Below, piece by piece: positions 1 to 12,050 of a stretch of 64,000 bases of DNA. The DNA is taken from contig NZ_JAIOAA010000004.1 in NCBI RefSeq assembly GCF_019890675.1, positions 186,001 to 250,000 of the forward strand, written 5' to 3'. The DNA comes from Micromonospora sp. PLK6-60. GTDB taxonomy: Bacteria > Actinomycetota > Actinomycetes > Mycobacteriales > Micromonosporaceae. The stretch's first letter is position 1. Each line of letters opens with the position of its first letter. Position numbers and translations under genes: made by a program. The notes beneath the pieces were generated by a model. The model had not been told where the DNA came from and searched no databases. It saw only the letters and a program-made list of their open reading frames with translations.

Positions 1-2
1 CG

Positions 3-2549
<2,547 letters not shown>

Positions 2550-2586
2550 TCCAGTTCGCCCGAACGGGCCCCGGCCGTCGGCCGGG

Positions 2587-2727
2587 GCCCGTCCGCGTTT
2601 CCGGGCCCCGGTCTCGGGCGTGGTCGGGCCGGGGCCCGTCCGTGTTTCCGGGCCCCGGTCTCGGGCGTGGTCGGGCCGGGGCCCGTCCGTGTTTCTGGGC
2701 CCCGGTCAGGCGTGGTCGGGCCGGGGC
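2587..2727. repeat. 47-bp GC-rich tandem repeat, about three copies
   Basis: Three successive units begin near 2587, 2634 and 2681, each starting gcccgtccg(c/t)gtttc and continuing through gggccccggtc and gcgtggtcgggccgg. The third unit has lost two bases near its end. The units contain self-complementary GGGGCCC / GGGCCCC blocks, so the transcript beyond secA could fold into successive hairpins and end transcription. The repeat fills the gap between the convergent secA and Rv3235-like genes. Confidence 0.85.
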
Positions 2728-2743
2728 CGGCCGGGCGGGGCGG

Positions 2744-3343
2744 TCAGATGACCTGCAACGCGGTGCACAGCCAGCTGCCGCGCCGCTGCTCCAGCCGCAG
2801 GGCCATCGCCCAGCTGTGCCCGGCGGCGTTGCCCAGCACCGCGGCCACCTCGACGGCGGCCGGTCGGGGCTCGCAGACCCGCAGCCGGCGCAGGCGCACG
2901 GTGGGGCGGGTCGAGCGGCGGCGGACTGGCCCGGAGCGGGCGGCGGCCCGGGTGAGCTGCTCGACCACGTCGGCGGAACGGCCGGGTTCGCTCAGCGGGC
3001 GGATCTGGCCGATCGGCCGGTAGCCGTTGAGGATCTCCAGGCAGGTGGCGACGAACCGGTGGGCGGCCCGGGTGGCTTCCGGGGTGGCGCGGACGCCGGG
3101 CGGCGGGGTCGGGGAGGCGTCGGGCCGGCCCGGCCTGGCGGGCACCGGCCGGGCCCCGCGCTGCCGTCCGGCGGGCCGGGCCGGCGCCGGGCGGGCCCGG
3201 TCGAACAGGTCGAGGGTCAGTTGCAGGCCGGCCGGCGGGAGCCACGGGTCGACCTCCTCGTCGGTGAAGGGCGGGTCGATCGATGGGGCCGGGCGCAGCC
3301 GGACCGGCGGACGCGGCGACACGGGACGGCGGGAGTCGGCCAT
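2744..3343 (-). CDS. Rv3235-family protein
   Basis: A 199-residue protein of unknown function. The N-terminal half is Pro/Arg-rich and probably disordered. The C-terminal half carries the conserved parts I associate with the Rv3235 family found near secA in actinobacteria: RFVATCLEILNGYRPIGQ, a basic VRLRRLRVCEPRP segment, and AMALRLEQRRGSWLCTALQVI at the very end. No membrane segment or catalytic motif is seen. It starts with ATG at 3343. A 33-bp sequence nearly repeated in front of the next gene (3694-3726) lies 19 bases upstream, suggesting shared regulation with the small DNA-binding protein at 3444-3671. Family assignment is from memory; function is not known. Confidence 0.8.
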   Translation of the reverse strand: MADSRRPVSPRPPVRLRPAPSIDPPFTDEEVDPWLPPAGLQLTLDLFDRARPAPARPAGRQRGARPVPARPGRPDASPTPPPGVRATPEATRAAHRFVATCLEILNGYRPIGQIRPLSEPGRSADVVEQLTRAAARSGPVRRRSTRPTVRLRRLRVCEPRPAAVEVAAVLGNAAGHSWAMALRLEQRRGSWLCTALQVI

Positions 3344-3361
3344 CGTCAGCCTCGATCCTTA

Positions 3362-3394
3362 CGTTTGCTTACGTTTGCCTTCGACAGCCTCGAT
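3362..3394. promoter_or_regulatory. Operator-like repeat, copy A
   Basis: This 33-bp sequence matches 3694-3726 at 27 of 33 positions. Read on the minus strand it contains GCAAACG twice with a 10-bp period, one helical turn, preceded by ATCGAGGCTG. ATCGAGGCTG appears again between this site and the ATG at 3343. The position just upstream of the Rv3235-like gene suggests a regulator binding site. The neighbouring excisionase-type protein is the obvious candidate ligand, by inference only. Confidence 0.55.
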
Positions 3395-3443
3395 TCTCCG
3401 ACATGAAAACGGCTCCGGTCAATGCCGGACCGCCACCGTGGGT

Positions 3444-3671
3444 TCACTCGCCGTCGCGGTCGCCCAACGGGTTGTCCCGGACCCACCCGGCGGTCTCCGC
3501 GTACTTCTGCTGGATGTACTCCTCCAGGCGCGCCCGCTCGACCCGCCACTGACCCCGGCCGCCGATCTTGATGGCGGGCAGCTCCCCGCTCCGCACCATG
3601 TGGTACACCTGCGAGTCCGACACGTTCAGCTCGGCGGCCACGTCGGAGAGCAGGAGGAACCTCGGTTCCAC
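3444..3671 (-). CDS. Small excisionase/MerR-type helix-turn-helix protein
   Basis: A 75-residue DNA-binding protein. Residues about 5-55 (LLLSDVAAELNVSDSQVYHMVRSGELPAIKIGGRGQWRV) are a winged helix of the excisionase/BldC-like class: one HTH followed by the GELPAIKIGGRGQWRV wing. A short acidic tail follows. Proteins of this class often bind direct repeats cooperatively. The start is a GTG at 3671. The sequence 23-55 bases upstream (3694-3726) is a near copy of one in front of the next minus-strand gene, so I infer an autoregulator that also controls the Rv3235-like gene. It is not adjacent to an integrase or phage gene, so a recombination directionality role is unlikely. Confidence 0.85.
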   Translation of the reverse strand: MEPRFLLLSDVAAELNVSDSQVYHMVRSGELPAIKIGGRGQWRVERARLEEYIQQKYAETAGWVRDNPLGDRDGE

Positions 3672-3693
3672 GGCAAACTCCCGGGGTTGACGT

Positions 3694-3726
3694 CGTTTGC
3701 CTCAGTTTGCCATCGATGGCCTCGAT
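3694..3726. promoter_or_regulatory. Operator-like repeat, copy B
   Basis: Second copy of the 33-bp sequence at 3362-3394. On the minus strand it reads ATCGAGGCC, ATCGATGG, then two GGCAAAC/GCAAACG blocks with a 10-bp period. It lies 22 bases upstream of the GTG start of the small HTH gene, where an autoregulatory site is expected. The six differences between copies fall outside the TTTGC and TCGA cores. Confidence 0.55.
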
Positions 3727-3892
3727 GGCCCAGCGCCTCGGGTGCCGCGTCCGCCGCGTCCCGGCAGAGGGACACGCCGGGGTGGAACTTCCGCCCGGGC
3801 CGGTGCGAGGTGTATGACGGTCACGGCGTACGGCATGATCTGCGCCCGGGACCGGCGGCCGCCGGTCCGGGTTCGAGCAGGGGAGACGACCG

Positions 3893-4402
3893 GTGACCGA
3901 CGAGCTTGTCCGGGTGTACGTGCCGGCGACCGTCCCGATGCTCGGGCGGCTGCGCGAGGAGGGCCTGGTGGGGTCCGAGGCGCACGCCGTCACCCCCGGG
4001 CTGCGCGAGTGGTACGCCGAGGGCGACGAGGAGGAACTGGAGTACGTCGCCTTCACCCGGGCCGCCCAGGACGCGTTGCTGCTGCTGCGCGACGACCCGT
4101 CGGCGCCCCGCCGCCGGGTGGTGGTCTCGGCCGACCTGCCCGCCGCGTCGGTCGGCCGGGCCGACGGCGAGCTCGGCTCCAGCGCGGTCCTGCTGTCCGG
4201 GCCGGTGCCGGCGGGCGCGGTGGCCGCCCTGCACGTGGACGGCGCAGAGGCGGTCGAGGACGTGGCCGCCGCCGCGGCGGTGGTCCGGGAGGCGCTGGCC
4301 GGGGATCCGGACGCCCAGTTCACCGTCGACGGCGCCGAGGACCACGAGCTGGAGTGGTACGACGTCACCGAGCTGGAGCTGCTGCTGCGCGCGGCCTCCT
4401 GA
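3893..4402 (+). CDS. DUF6912-family protein
   Basis: A 169-residue cytoplasmic protein starting at GTG ([17 protein letters not shown]). The [10 protein letters not shown] opening, the acidic [31 protein letters not shown] block near residues 32-58 and [11 protein letters not shown] in the middle resemble the actinobacterial DUF6912 family. The C-terminal third is acidic with an Ala-rich helix. There is no signal peptide or recognisable active site. It is alone on this strand, with no close partner, and its role is unknown. The upstream 3727-3892 stretch shows no clear promoter. Confidence 0.75.
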   Translation: MTDELVRVYVPATVPMLGRLREEGLVGSEAHAVTPGLREWYAEGDEEELEYVAFTRAAQDALLLLRDDPSAPRRRVVVSADLPAASVGRADGELGSSAVLLSGPVPAGAVAALHVDGAEAVEDVAAAAAVVREALAGDPDAQFTVDGAEDHELEWYDVTELELLLRAAS

Positions 4403-4424
4403 CGGCCGGTGCCGTGACCGCCGG

Positions 4425-5747
4425 TCAGCCCGCGGCCGGTTCCTCGTCCTCCTGCCGTGCCGGACCGAGCGTGCGGCCGAAGGCGATCAGCGCGGTCAGC
4501 GCGCCCACGAAGAGCACCCAGATGCCGTTGTCCATCCGGGACGCGCCCATCGAGGTCTGCGCCACGGCGTCCGCGTCGCTCAACGCGGCGGCCAGGTCCA
4601 GCAGCCGGCGACCGCCCACCCGGATGATCACCTCGGTGAGCAGCAGGAGCAGACCCGGCCCCGCCCCGGCGAGCAGGTACGCCGGCCAGCGCAGCCCGGG
4701 TGCGGCCGGGCCCCGGCGCGCCGCCCGGCGGCGCGCCCAGGTCAGGTAGCCGAAGGCGATCACGCCGGCCACCAGGCCGGCGAGCAGGGACTCGGTGCGC
4801 GACACCCACCGGGCGGCCGTCACCATGCCCGCCTGGGTGCCGTCGGCGCCGAACAGGTCGAACAGCGGGTCGCGAGCCCGGCTGAAGGCCACCACGAACA
4901 CCAGCGCGCCGAGGGTGGCGGCGACGATCCCGCCGACCGGCGCGGCGGTACGGGCGCCCGCGAGGGCACCGCCGATGATCGCCGCGGCGGCGCTGGTGCC
5001 GGCGATGGTGTTGGTGGTCGCGTTGTCCGGGTAGGTCAGGTTGATCGCGACGGCGGTGACCAGGCCGACCAGCAGGCCGGTGCCGATCGCCACCACGAAG
5101 CGCAGGGTGGCCCGGTCGCCGTGGCGGGCGACCAGCTCGGTGGTGGCCAGCGCGACGGCCGCCCCGGCCACCAGCGCGGCGGAGATCACCCCGGGCAGCG
5201 CGAACGCCGAGAGGCTGAGCGCGGTGACGCCGGCCGCCGCCGACTCGATCGCCTGCCGGGTCGACCAGAGCATCGCCGCCAGCCAGCCCACGGCCAGCAG
5301 GGCCAGCACCGGCGTGCCGGGGGCCCGGAGGCTGTCGCCGGGTGCCGGCCCGGGCTCGGCGTCCTCGGCCGGCTCGGCATCGTCGGCCGGCTCGGCATCG
5401 TCGGAGGCCGCGTCGGCCACCTCGGGCCCGACCTCGGCGTCGATCCGCCCAGCCTCGGCTTCGGTCCGCCCGTTCCCGGCTTCGGTCCGCCCGTTCCCGG
5501 CTTCGGTCCGCTCGGTCCCGGCCTCGGTCCGCTCGGTCCCGGCTCCGATTCGCCCGGTCCCGGCCTCGGGCTGCCGGGGCACGTCCTCGGTTCGCCCGGT
5601 CGTTGCGTCGGCGGCCGGTCCGGTCACAGTGTCGGCGGCCGGTCCGGTCCCGGTGTCGGGGGTCGGCAGGCTGCCGGCGGCGCCCGGGTCGACGTCGACG
5701 GGCGGGTCCGGTTGCGCGGCCGTCGAGCTGCCGGGCTGGTTGCTCAT
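4425..5747 (-). CDS. Multi-pass membrane protein with an acidic repeat N-terminus
   Basis: A 440-residue protein starting at ATG 5747, with the RBS AAGGGGAG eight bases upstream. Residues 1-140 are hydrophilic: Thr/Pro/Gly-rich, then six 7-residue repeats of the type AGTERTE / AGNGRTE (residues 62-103), then a DDAEPAED block. From residue about 145 to the end there are roughly eight hydrophobic segments (for example LALLAVGWLAAMLW and LLAGLVAGVIAFGYLTW) separated by short basic loops. It resembles conserved actinobacterial membrane proteins without an assigned function. The acidic tail is probably cytoplasmic or a spacer. It is divergent from pruA. Confidence 0.75.
   Translation of the reverse strand: MSNQPGSSTAAQPDPPVDVDPGAAGSLPTPDTGTGPAADTVTGPAADATTGRTEDVPRQPEAGTGRIGAGTERTEAGTERTEAGNGRTEAGNGRTEAEAGRIDAEVGPEVADAASDDAEPADDAEPAEDAEPGPAPGDSLRAPGTPVLALLAVGWLAAMLWSTRQAIESAAAGVTALSLSAFALPGVISAALVAGAAVALATTELVARHGDRATLRFVVAIGTGLLVGLVTAVAINLTYPDNATTNTIAGTSAAAAIIGGALAGARTAAPVGGIVAATLGALVFVVAFSRARDPLFDLFGADGTQAGMVTAARWVSRTESLLAGLVAGVIAFGYLTWARRRAARRGPAAPGLRWPAYLLAGAGPGLLLLLTEVIIRVGGRRLLDLAAALSDADAVAQTSMGASRMDNGIWVLFVGALTALIAFGRTLGPARQEDEEPAAG
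5439..5564. repeat. 21-bp coding tandem repeat
   Basis: Six 21-bp units encode the heptads AGTGRIG, AGTERTE (twice), AGNGRTE (twice) and AEAGRID of the membrane protein on the minus strand. The two inner pairs are nearly identical at DNA level, which suggests recent slippage expansion. A shorter repeat encoding DDAEPAED follows at about 5352-5399. Confidence 0.8.
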
Positions 5748-6088
5748 CGTCTCCCCTTCGACACCGGACCCGCGGGAGGCGGGCACATCACCGGCAAACC
5801 AGCGTACGCGCCCGGTGGGTCGGCCCCGCCGCCGTCCGCACGTCCTGCGTTTGTTCGGTTGACGGGCTTGCCCGGAAAAGGATCGTTGCCGCTGGACTGT
5901 CCGGGCCTCACGATCGACGGAGCGGCCGGGTGGCGGGCGCGCGACCGGGGGTCCGGTCGGCGTGGGACAATCGGCCGAGGTCCCGCCGCCGCGACCGGTC
6001 CGCCGCGCGGCGCCCGGCAGCCGGCCGTCCGGTCGCTGCCCGCGGGTCCGATTTCGCCACCGCCGTCGAGATCGCACAGGAGCCTGTG
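5748..6088. other. Divergent intergenic region upstream of pruA
   Basis: About 340 bases between two divergently transcribed genes. I see no plausible gene. TTGACG at 5859-5864 and a GACAAT hexamer at 5966-5971, about 120 bases before the pruA start, are possible promoter elements on the plus strand, but they do not form a well-spaced pair with each other. No strong hairpin or riboswitch-like structure was recognised. Confidence 0.4.
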
Positions 6089-7717
<1,629 letters not shown>

Positions 7718-7718
7718 G

Positions 7719-7776
7719 GTGTAAGGAGGGGCCCCTTGTTAACAGACGTCTGTTAACAAGGGGCCCCTCCTTGCAC
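7719..7776. repeat. Dispersed palindromic element, copy 1
   Basis: A near-perfect palindrome: 25 bp on each side of the GAC/GTC centre (7723-7747 and 7748-7772) pair without mismatch, and the arms extend past one mismatch. Each arm contains AAGGAGGGGCCCCTTGTTAAC. Related sequences occur at 31255-31310 and 62217-62275. It sits directly behind the pruA stop, so it would also act as a strong hairpin terminator or mRNA 3' end. Confidence 0.85.
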
Positions 7777-7807
7777 TCGTGCGGGGACAGTCGTCGCCCG
7801 ACAGTGC

Positions 7808-7824
7808 ACATTGGAAGCGCCAAT
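7808..7824. promoter_or_regulatory. CATTGG-N5-CCAATG inverted repeat
   Basis: A perfect 6-bp inverted repeat with a 5-base spacer lies 58 bases upstream of the PadR-family gene. PadR regulators are usually autoregulated through inverted repeats, so this is a candidate operator. It differs from the classical ATGT-N8-ACAT PadR site. Confidence 0.35.
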
Positions 7825-7882
7825 GGGTGGCGAAAACGGCAAATCCTGGACGCCGGGTCGGCAAAGTGGCAGCTTAGAGGGC

Positions 7883-8398
7883 ATGGCGGAATCCGGAGTC
7901 AACCCGACGGCGGCGGCCCTGCTCGGCCTGCTGCACGACGGACCGATGACAGGCGGCCAGCTGATGGCCGCCGCTGAGCGCCGGCTGGCGCCGTACTGGT
8001 CGATGACGCGCAGTCAGGTCTACCGGGAGCTTCCCGTGCTGGCCGAGCGGGGGTTCGTGCGACTGGGCAAGCCCGGTCCCCGGATGAGCCAGCCCTATGC
8101 GATCACGGCGGCCGGAAAGCGGACCTTCTCCCGCTGGCTGGCCGAGAACCCGGGGCGGGACACCATCCGCAACCCGGTGGCCCTGCGCATCGCCTTCGGC
8201 GGCCTGCACTCGGCCAGCCAGCTCAAGAACCTGTACGCGATGGCGAACGAATACCACACCGAGGCCCTGACGGCCGTCCGCGAGCAGGTGAAGAACGCCA
8301 AGAAGGAAGGCGACGCGTACGACGCCAGCGCGCTGGAGTTCGCGGTCGCCTATCACAAGGCGGCGCTGTCCTGGCTCAAGAGTGCGCCCGTCGGCTGA
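7883..8398 (+). CDS. PadR-family transcriptional regulator
   Basis: A 171-residue regulator. Residues about 8-85 form the PadR winged helix: AAALLGLLHDGPMTGGQLMAA, then WSMTRSQVYRELPVLAERGFV as the recognition region and a wing ending near YAITAAGKRTFSRWL. The C-terminal half (NPVALRIAFGG to the end) is the helical dimerisation domain of the PadR C-terminal (Vir) type. I chose ATG 7883, preceded by tagaggg, over an upstream ATG at 7811 because the upstream residues do not look like PadR. The ligand is unknown. No drug transporter lies next to it, so it may mainly regulate itself. Confidence 0.88.
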   Translation: MAESGVNPTAAALLGLLHDGPMTGGQLMAAAERRLAPYWSMTRSQVYRELPVLAERGFVRLGKPGPRMSQPYAITAAGKRTFSRWLAENPGRDTIRNPVALRIAFGGLHSASQLKNLYAMANEYHTEALTAVREQVKNAKKEGDAYDASALEFAVAYHKAALSWLKSAPVG

Positions 8399-8464
8399 CC
8401 GTCCGCGGCGGGTCCGGGCGGCTGAGGTGAGCAGGCCGTCGGCGGCACAGTACGCTTGTCTGTC

Positions 8465-9586
8465 GTGACAGCTGCCGATTACGCCGAACAGCTCAAGGAA
8501 CTCGACGCCACCCTGCGCAACATCGAGTCGGTGCTCGACCTCGACAAGCTGCGCGAGGAGAAGGCCCGGCTGGAGGAGCAGGCGTCCGCGCCGGATCTCT
8601 GGGACGACCAGGCCCGGGCGCAGCAGGTGACCTCGCAGCTGTCGTACGTCAACGGCGAGATCGACAAGCTGGGCAGCCTGCGCTCCCGGCTCGACGACGC
8701 GCGGGTCCTGCTGGAACTCGCCGAGGCCGAGTCCGACCCGGGGGTGCTGACCGAGGTCGAGACGGAGATCACCGGGCTGGGCAAGGCCATCGAGGAGATG
8801 GAGGTCCGCACCCTGCTCTCCGGCGAGTACGACTCCCGGGAGGCGCTGGTCGCCATCCGGGCCGGCGCCGGCGGCGTGGACGCGGCGGACTTCGCCGAGA
8901 TGCTGCTGCGGATGTACCTGCGCTGGGCGGAACGGCACGGCTACCCGACCGAGGTCTACGAGACCTCGTACGCCGAGGAGGCGGGCCTGAAGTCGGCCAC
9001 CTTCACGGTGAAGGTGCCCTACGCGTACGGCACGCTCAGCGTCGAGTCCGGCACCCACCGGCTGGTGCGGATCAGCCCGTTCGACAACCAGGGCCGCCGG
9101 CAGACCAGCTTCGCCGGGGTCGAGGTGCTGCCGGTGGTGGAGCAGACCGACCACATCGACATCCCCGAGAACGAGATGCGGGTCGACGTCTACCGCTCGT
9201 CGGGCCCGGGTGGGCAGAGCGTCAACACCACCGACTCCGCGGTGCGGATCACCCACATCCCGACCGGCATCGTGGTGACCTGCCAGAACGAGAAGTCCCA
9301 GCTACAGAACAAGGCCTCCGCGCTGCGGGTGCTGCAGGCCCGGCTGCTGGAGCGCAAGCGCCAGGAGGAGCAGGCCAAGATGGCGGGCCTGAAGACCGAC
9401 GCCGCCGGCTCGTGGGGCGACCAGATGCGGTCGTACGTCCTGCACCCGTATCAGATGGTGAAGGATCTCCGAACCGAGCAGGAGACCGGCAATCCGGCCT
9501 CCGTCTTCGACGGGGAGTTGGACGACTTCATCGAGGCCGGGATCCGGTGGCGTAAGCAGCAACAGCTGGCCGGCGACGCTGCGTGA
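8465..9586 (+). CDS. prfB: Peptide chain release factor 2
   Basis: A 373-residue release factor that recognises UGA and UAA and triggers peptidyl-tRNA hydrolysis. The codon-recognition tripeptide SPF is at residues 204-206 and the catalytic GGQ at 249-251 ([10 protein letters not shown]). The N-terminal helical domain starts [21 protein letters not shown]. The frame is continuous, so there is no programmed +1 frameshift as in E. coli. I take GTG 8465 as the start; a TTG nine bases earlier is less likely. A TACGCT -10 hexamer at 8451-8456 ends eight bases before the GTG, which suggests a leaderless mRNA. It heads the conserved prfB-ftsE-ftsX-smpB block. Confidence 0.97.
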   Translation: MTAADYAEQLKELDATLRNIESVLDLDKLREEKARLEEQASAPDLWDDQARAQQVTSQLSYVNGEIDKLGSLRSRLDDARVLLELAEAESDPGVLTEVETEITGLGKAIEEMEVRTLLSGEYDSREALVAIRAGAGGVDAADFAEMLLRMYLRWAERHGYPTEVYETSYAEEAGLKSATFTVKVPYAYGTLSVESGTHRLVRISPFDNQGRRQTSFAGVEVLPVVEQTDHIDIPENEMRVDVYRSSGPGGQSVNTTDSAVRITHIPTGIVVTCQNEKSQLQNKASALRVLQARLLERKRQEEQAKMAGLKTDAAGSWGDQMRSYVLHPYQMVKDLRTEQETGNPASVFDGELDDFIEAGIRWRKQQQLAGDAA

Positions 9587-9601
9587 TCACGCGCGGGCGG
9601 A

Positions 9602-9645
9602 GCGCGTCATCGATCTTTCGCTGACCGGGTGAATCGATGACGCGC
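9602..9645 (+). terminator. 13-bp inverted repeat after prfB
   Basis: GCGCGTCATCGAT at 9602-9614 pairs exactly with ATCGATGACGCGC at 9633-9645 across an 18-base loop. No U-run follows. The position, 16 bases behind prfB, fits a high-GC hairpin terminator. It could also be a protein site. Confidence 0.6.
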
Positions 9646-9668
9646 CTCGCACAACGGGGGCGGGGCGC

Positions 9669-9696
9669 TTGGCTCCGTCGTTACACGGCGTAGACT
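9669..9696 (+). promoter_or_regulatory. ftsEX promoter (leaderless)
   Basis: TTGGCT at 9669-9674, a 16-base spacer and TAGACT at 9691-9696 form a plausible housekeeping promoter. The ftsE GTG begins eight bases after the -10, so transcription should start at or next to the start codon. No Shine-Dalgarno sequence is present. Confidence 0.65.
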
Positions 9697-9704
9697 CACC
9701 ACCC

Positions 9705-10385
9705 GTGATTCAGCTTGAGCAAGTGACGAAGACGTACCCGAAGGCGTCCCGGCCTTCGCTCGACAACGTGTCCGTCGCGATCGAGAAGGGTGAGTTCGTC
9801 TTCTTCATCGGGCCATCCGGTTCCGGCAAGTCGACGATCATCAAGATGCTGCTGCACGAGGTCGCCCCCAACAAGGGCCGGGTCGTCGTGAACGGCAAGG
9901 ACGTCACCTCGATGCGCTCCTGGAAGCGACCCGCCTTCCGGCGCTCGATCGGCTGCGTCTTCCAGGACTTCCGGCTGCTGCCGAACCGCACCGCGTACGA
10001 GAACGTGGCCTTCGCCCTGGAGGTGATCGGCAAGACCAAGGCGGTGGCCCGCCGGGTCGTGCCGGAGGTTCTCGAGCTGGTGGGTCTGGGCGGCAAGGAG
10101 CACCGCTACCCGCACGAGCTCTCCGGTGGTGAGCAGCAGCGGGTCGCCGTGGCGCGGGCGTTCGTGAACCGCCCGCTGATCCTGCTGGCCGACGAGCCGA
10201 CCGGAAACCTGGACCCGGACACCTCGATCGAGATCATGCGCCTGCTGGACCGGATCAACCGCACCGGCACGACCGTCGTGATGGTCACGCACGACTCCAA
10301 CATCGTGAACCAGATGCGCCGCCGCGTCGTGGAGATCGAAAGCGGCCGCATCGTGCGCGACCAGGCCCGCGGCGTCTACGGCTGA
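9705..10385 (+). CDS. ftsE: Cell-division ABC ATPase FtsE
   Basis: A 226-residue ATPase that works with FtsX at the septum to activate peptidoglycan hydrolases. Walker [10 protein letters not shown] is at residues 36-44, the Q-loop is in [10 protein letters not shown], the signature LSGGE at 139-143, Walker [14 protein letters not shown] follows, and the H-loop is in VMVTHD. The start GTG 9705 ([11 protein letters not shown]) gives the usual FtsE length and a leaderless transcript. Seventy-two bases separate it from ftsX. Membrane association is through FtsX. Confidence 0.97.
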   Translation: MIQLEQVTKTYPKASRPSLDNVSVAIEKGEFVFFIGPSGSGKSTIIKMLLHEVAPNKGRVVVNGKDVTSMRSWKRPAFRRSIGCVFQDFRLLPNRTAYENVAFALEVIGKTKAVARRVVPEVLELVGLGGKEHRYPHELSGGEQQRVAVARAFVNRPLILLADEPTGNLDPDTSIEIMRLLDRINRTGTTVVMVTHDSNIVNQMRRRVVEIESGRIVRDQARGVYG

Positions 10386-10457
10386 GCCGAACGCTCCGCC
10401 GAGCCGAAGATCCCTGACGACGAACACCTCACGCCGGAGAGCCGGAGGAATTTCCCG

Positions 10458-11333
10458 ATGCGGATGAAGTATGTCCTGACCGAGGTCATGGTCGGGCTGT
10501 GGCGCAACGTCACGATGACCATCGCGATGATCATCACGATGACGGTGTCGCTGTTCCTGCTGGGCTTCAGCGGTCTGCTGTACCAGAAGGTCGGCGACAT
10601 GAAGGACCTCTACTACGAGAACGTCGAGGTCTCGATCTTCCTGAAGACCGAGGTCAGCGCCGAGGATCGCACCGCGCTGGAGGCGAAGCTCAAGAGCGAC
10701 CCGCTGGTCAAGGAGAGCACGTACGTCGACAAGGACGAGGCGTACAAGCGCTTCCAGGAGATGTACCAGGACGCTCCGGACCTGGTGAACGCCGTCAAGC
10801 CGGACCAGCTGCCGGAGTCCTTCCGGCTGAAGCTGGTCAACCCCGAGCAGTACAAGAACATCTACGACCAGTACAAGGACACCGGTGGTGTCGACGAGAT
10901 CGTCGACCAGAGCAAGCTGCTGGACAAGGTGTTCAACGTGCTCACCGGGATCCAGAACTTCACCCTGTTCATCTCGGTGGTGATGGCCGCCGCCGCGCTG
11001 TTGCTGGTCGCCAACACCATCCAGGTGGCCGCGTACAGCAAGCGGCGTGAGGTTGCGGTCATGAAACTGGTCGGCGCGTCGAACTGGTTCATCCAGGCAC
11101 CGTTCGTGCTGGAGGCGGTGGTCGCCGGCCTGATCGGCGCGGTCTTCGCCCTGGTGGGGCTGGTGGTCGGGAAGACCCTGCTGGGCGGCGGCTCGATGGC
11201 CTCGCTCGAGGGCCTGATCACCCCGGTCTCCTGGTCCGAGATCTTCCTGATCTTCCCGCTGATCGCCGGCGTCGCCAGCCTGGTGACGGCGATCACCGCC
11301 TGGGTCACGCTCCGCTTCTACCTGCGGGTCTAG
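10458..11333 (+). CDS. ftsX: Cell-division protein FtsX
   Basis: A 291-residue membrane partner of FtsE. It has one N-terminal transmembrane helix (MTIAMIITMTVSLFLLGFSGLLY), a large extracellular domain (about residues 48-170) and three C-terminal helices in the FtsX permease domain. The latter includes NTIQVAAYSKRREVAVMKLVGASNWFI, the characteristic cytoplasmic loop. The ATG at 10458 follows the RBS cggagga. The topology and length match actinobacterial FtsX, whose outer loop contacts RipC-like hydrolases in mycobacteria. A hairpin terminator at 11354 closes the ftsEX unit. Confidence 0.97.
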   Translation: MRMKYVLTEVMVGLWRNVTMTIAMIITMTVSLFLLGFSGLLYQKVGDMKDLYYENVEVSIFLKTEVSAEDRTALEAKLKSDPLVKESTYVDKDEAYKRFQEMYQDAPDLVNAVKPDQLPESFRLKLVNPEQYKNIYDQYKDTGGVDEIVDQSKLLDKVFNVLTGIQNFTLFISVVMAAAALLLVANTIQVAAYSKRREVAVMKLVGASNWFIQAPFVLEAVVAGLIGAVFALVGLVVGKTLLGGGSMASLEGLITPVSWSEIFLIFPLIAGVASLVTAITAWVTLRFYLRV

Positions 11334-11353
11334 TTGCGGCGACGGCTCTCCGG

Positions 11354-11393
11354 GGGCCCCTTCGCGCCAGGAATAAAGGGCGCGGAGGGGCCC
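11354..11393 (+). terminator. ftsEX terminator hairpin
   Basis: A 15-bp stem pairs GGGCCCCTTCGCGCC (11354-11368) with GGCGCGGAGGGGCCC (11379-11393), one G-U pair, around a 10-base loop, and ttgtccct follows. It shares the GGGGCCCCTT core with the dispersed palindrome family, but not the GTTAAC part. Confidence 0.8.
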
Positions 11394-11464
11394 TTGTCCC
11401 TCGGGTAGCATGATCTCCGCTCCGCGGCCGGTGGCCGGGACCGAACGGGAGGGAGGTGGCGCCG

Positions 11465-11944
11465 ATGCCACGGGAAAAGGGCCGCAAGGTGGTCGCCTCC
11501 AACAAGAAGGCCCGCCACGACTACGCCATCCTGGACACGTACGAGGCGGGCATGGCGCTGACCGGCACCGAGGTCAAGTCGCTGCGGGCCGGCCGGGCCT
11601 CACTGGTCGACGCGTTCGCCCAGGAGCGCGACGGCGAGCTCTACCTGCACGGCATGCACATCCCGGAGTACACCCAGGGCACCTGGACCAACCACGAGCC
11701 CCGGCGCACCCGCAAACTGCTGCTCAAGCGCCTGGAGATCGACCGGCTGATCGGCAAGACCCGCGAGGGCGGCCTGACCATGGTCCCGCTCCAGGTCTAC
11801 TTCTCCGACGGCTGGGCCAAGGTCGAGATCGCCCTGGCCAAGGGCAAGAAGTCGTACGACAAGCGGCAGGACCTCGCCAAGCGGGACGCGGATCGGGAGA
11901 TCCAGCGGGCGGCCGGCCGGCGCGGTAAGGGGATGGACGACTGA
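11465..11944 (+). CDS. smpB: SsrA-binding protein SmpB
   Basis: A 159-residue RNA-binding protein that brings tmRNA to stalled ribosomes. It opens [46 protein letters not shown], the conserved beta-barrel start, has the [17 protein letters not shown] region and ends with the basic [19 protein letters not shown] tail that mimics the codon-anticodon helix. ATG 11465 with gggagg at 11451-11456 is preferred over GTG 11456. A TAGCAT -10 lies at 11406-11411. Its RNA partner is encoded 106 bases downstream. Confidence 0.97.
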   Translation: MPREKGRKVVASNKKARHDYAILDTYEAGMALTGTEVKSLRAGRASLVDAFAQERDGELYLHGMHIPEYTQGTWTNHEPRRTRKLLLKRLEIDRLIGKTREGGLTMVPLQVYFSDGWAKVEIALAKGKKSYDKRQDLAKRDADREIQRAAGRRGKGMDD

Positions 11945-12050
11945 TTCATCCCGTTTCGTCCGGTCGGCACGGTCCGGGCGGGGCTCGGGATGAATCCGGT
12001 TGCGGCAGGCGTTAGGCTTGTCGGTGCCCGCCAGTTCGGCGGCCTGTCGA

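Noticed and set aside
3444..3671. Excisionase of an integrated element.
   Set aside because: No integrase, attachment site or phage gene lies nearby; the protein fits a small chromosomal regulator better.
8456..8600. Programmed +1 frameshift in prfB.
   Set aside because: The prfB frame is continuous from the start through the SPF and GGQ motifs; no in-frame TGA is present.
11354..11400. Member of the dispersed palindrome family.
   Set aside because: It shares only the GGGCCCCTT core and folds as an ordinary terminator for ftsX with a different loop.
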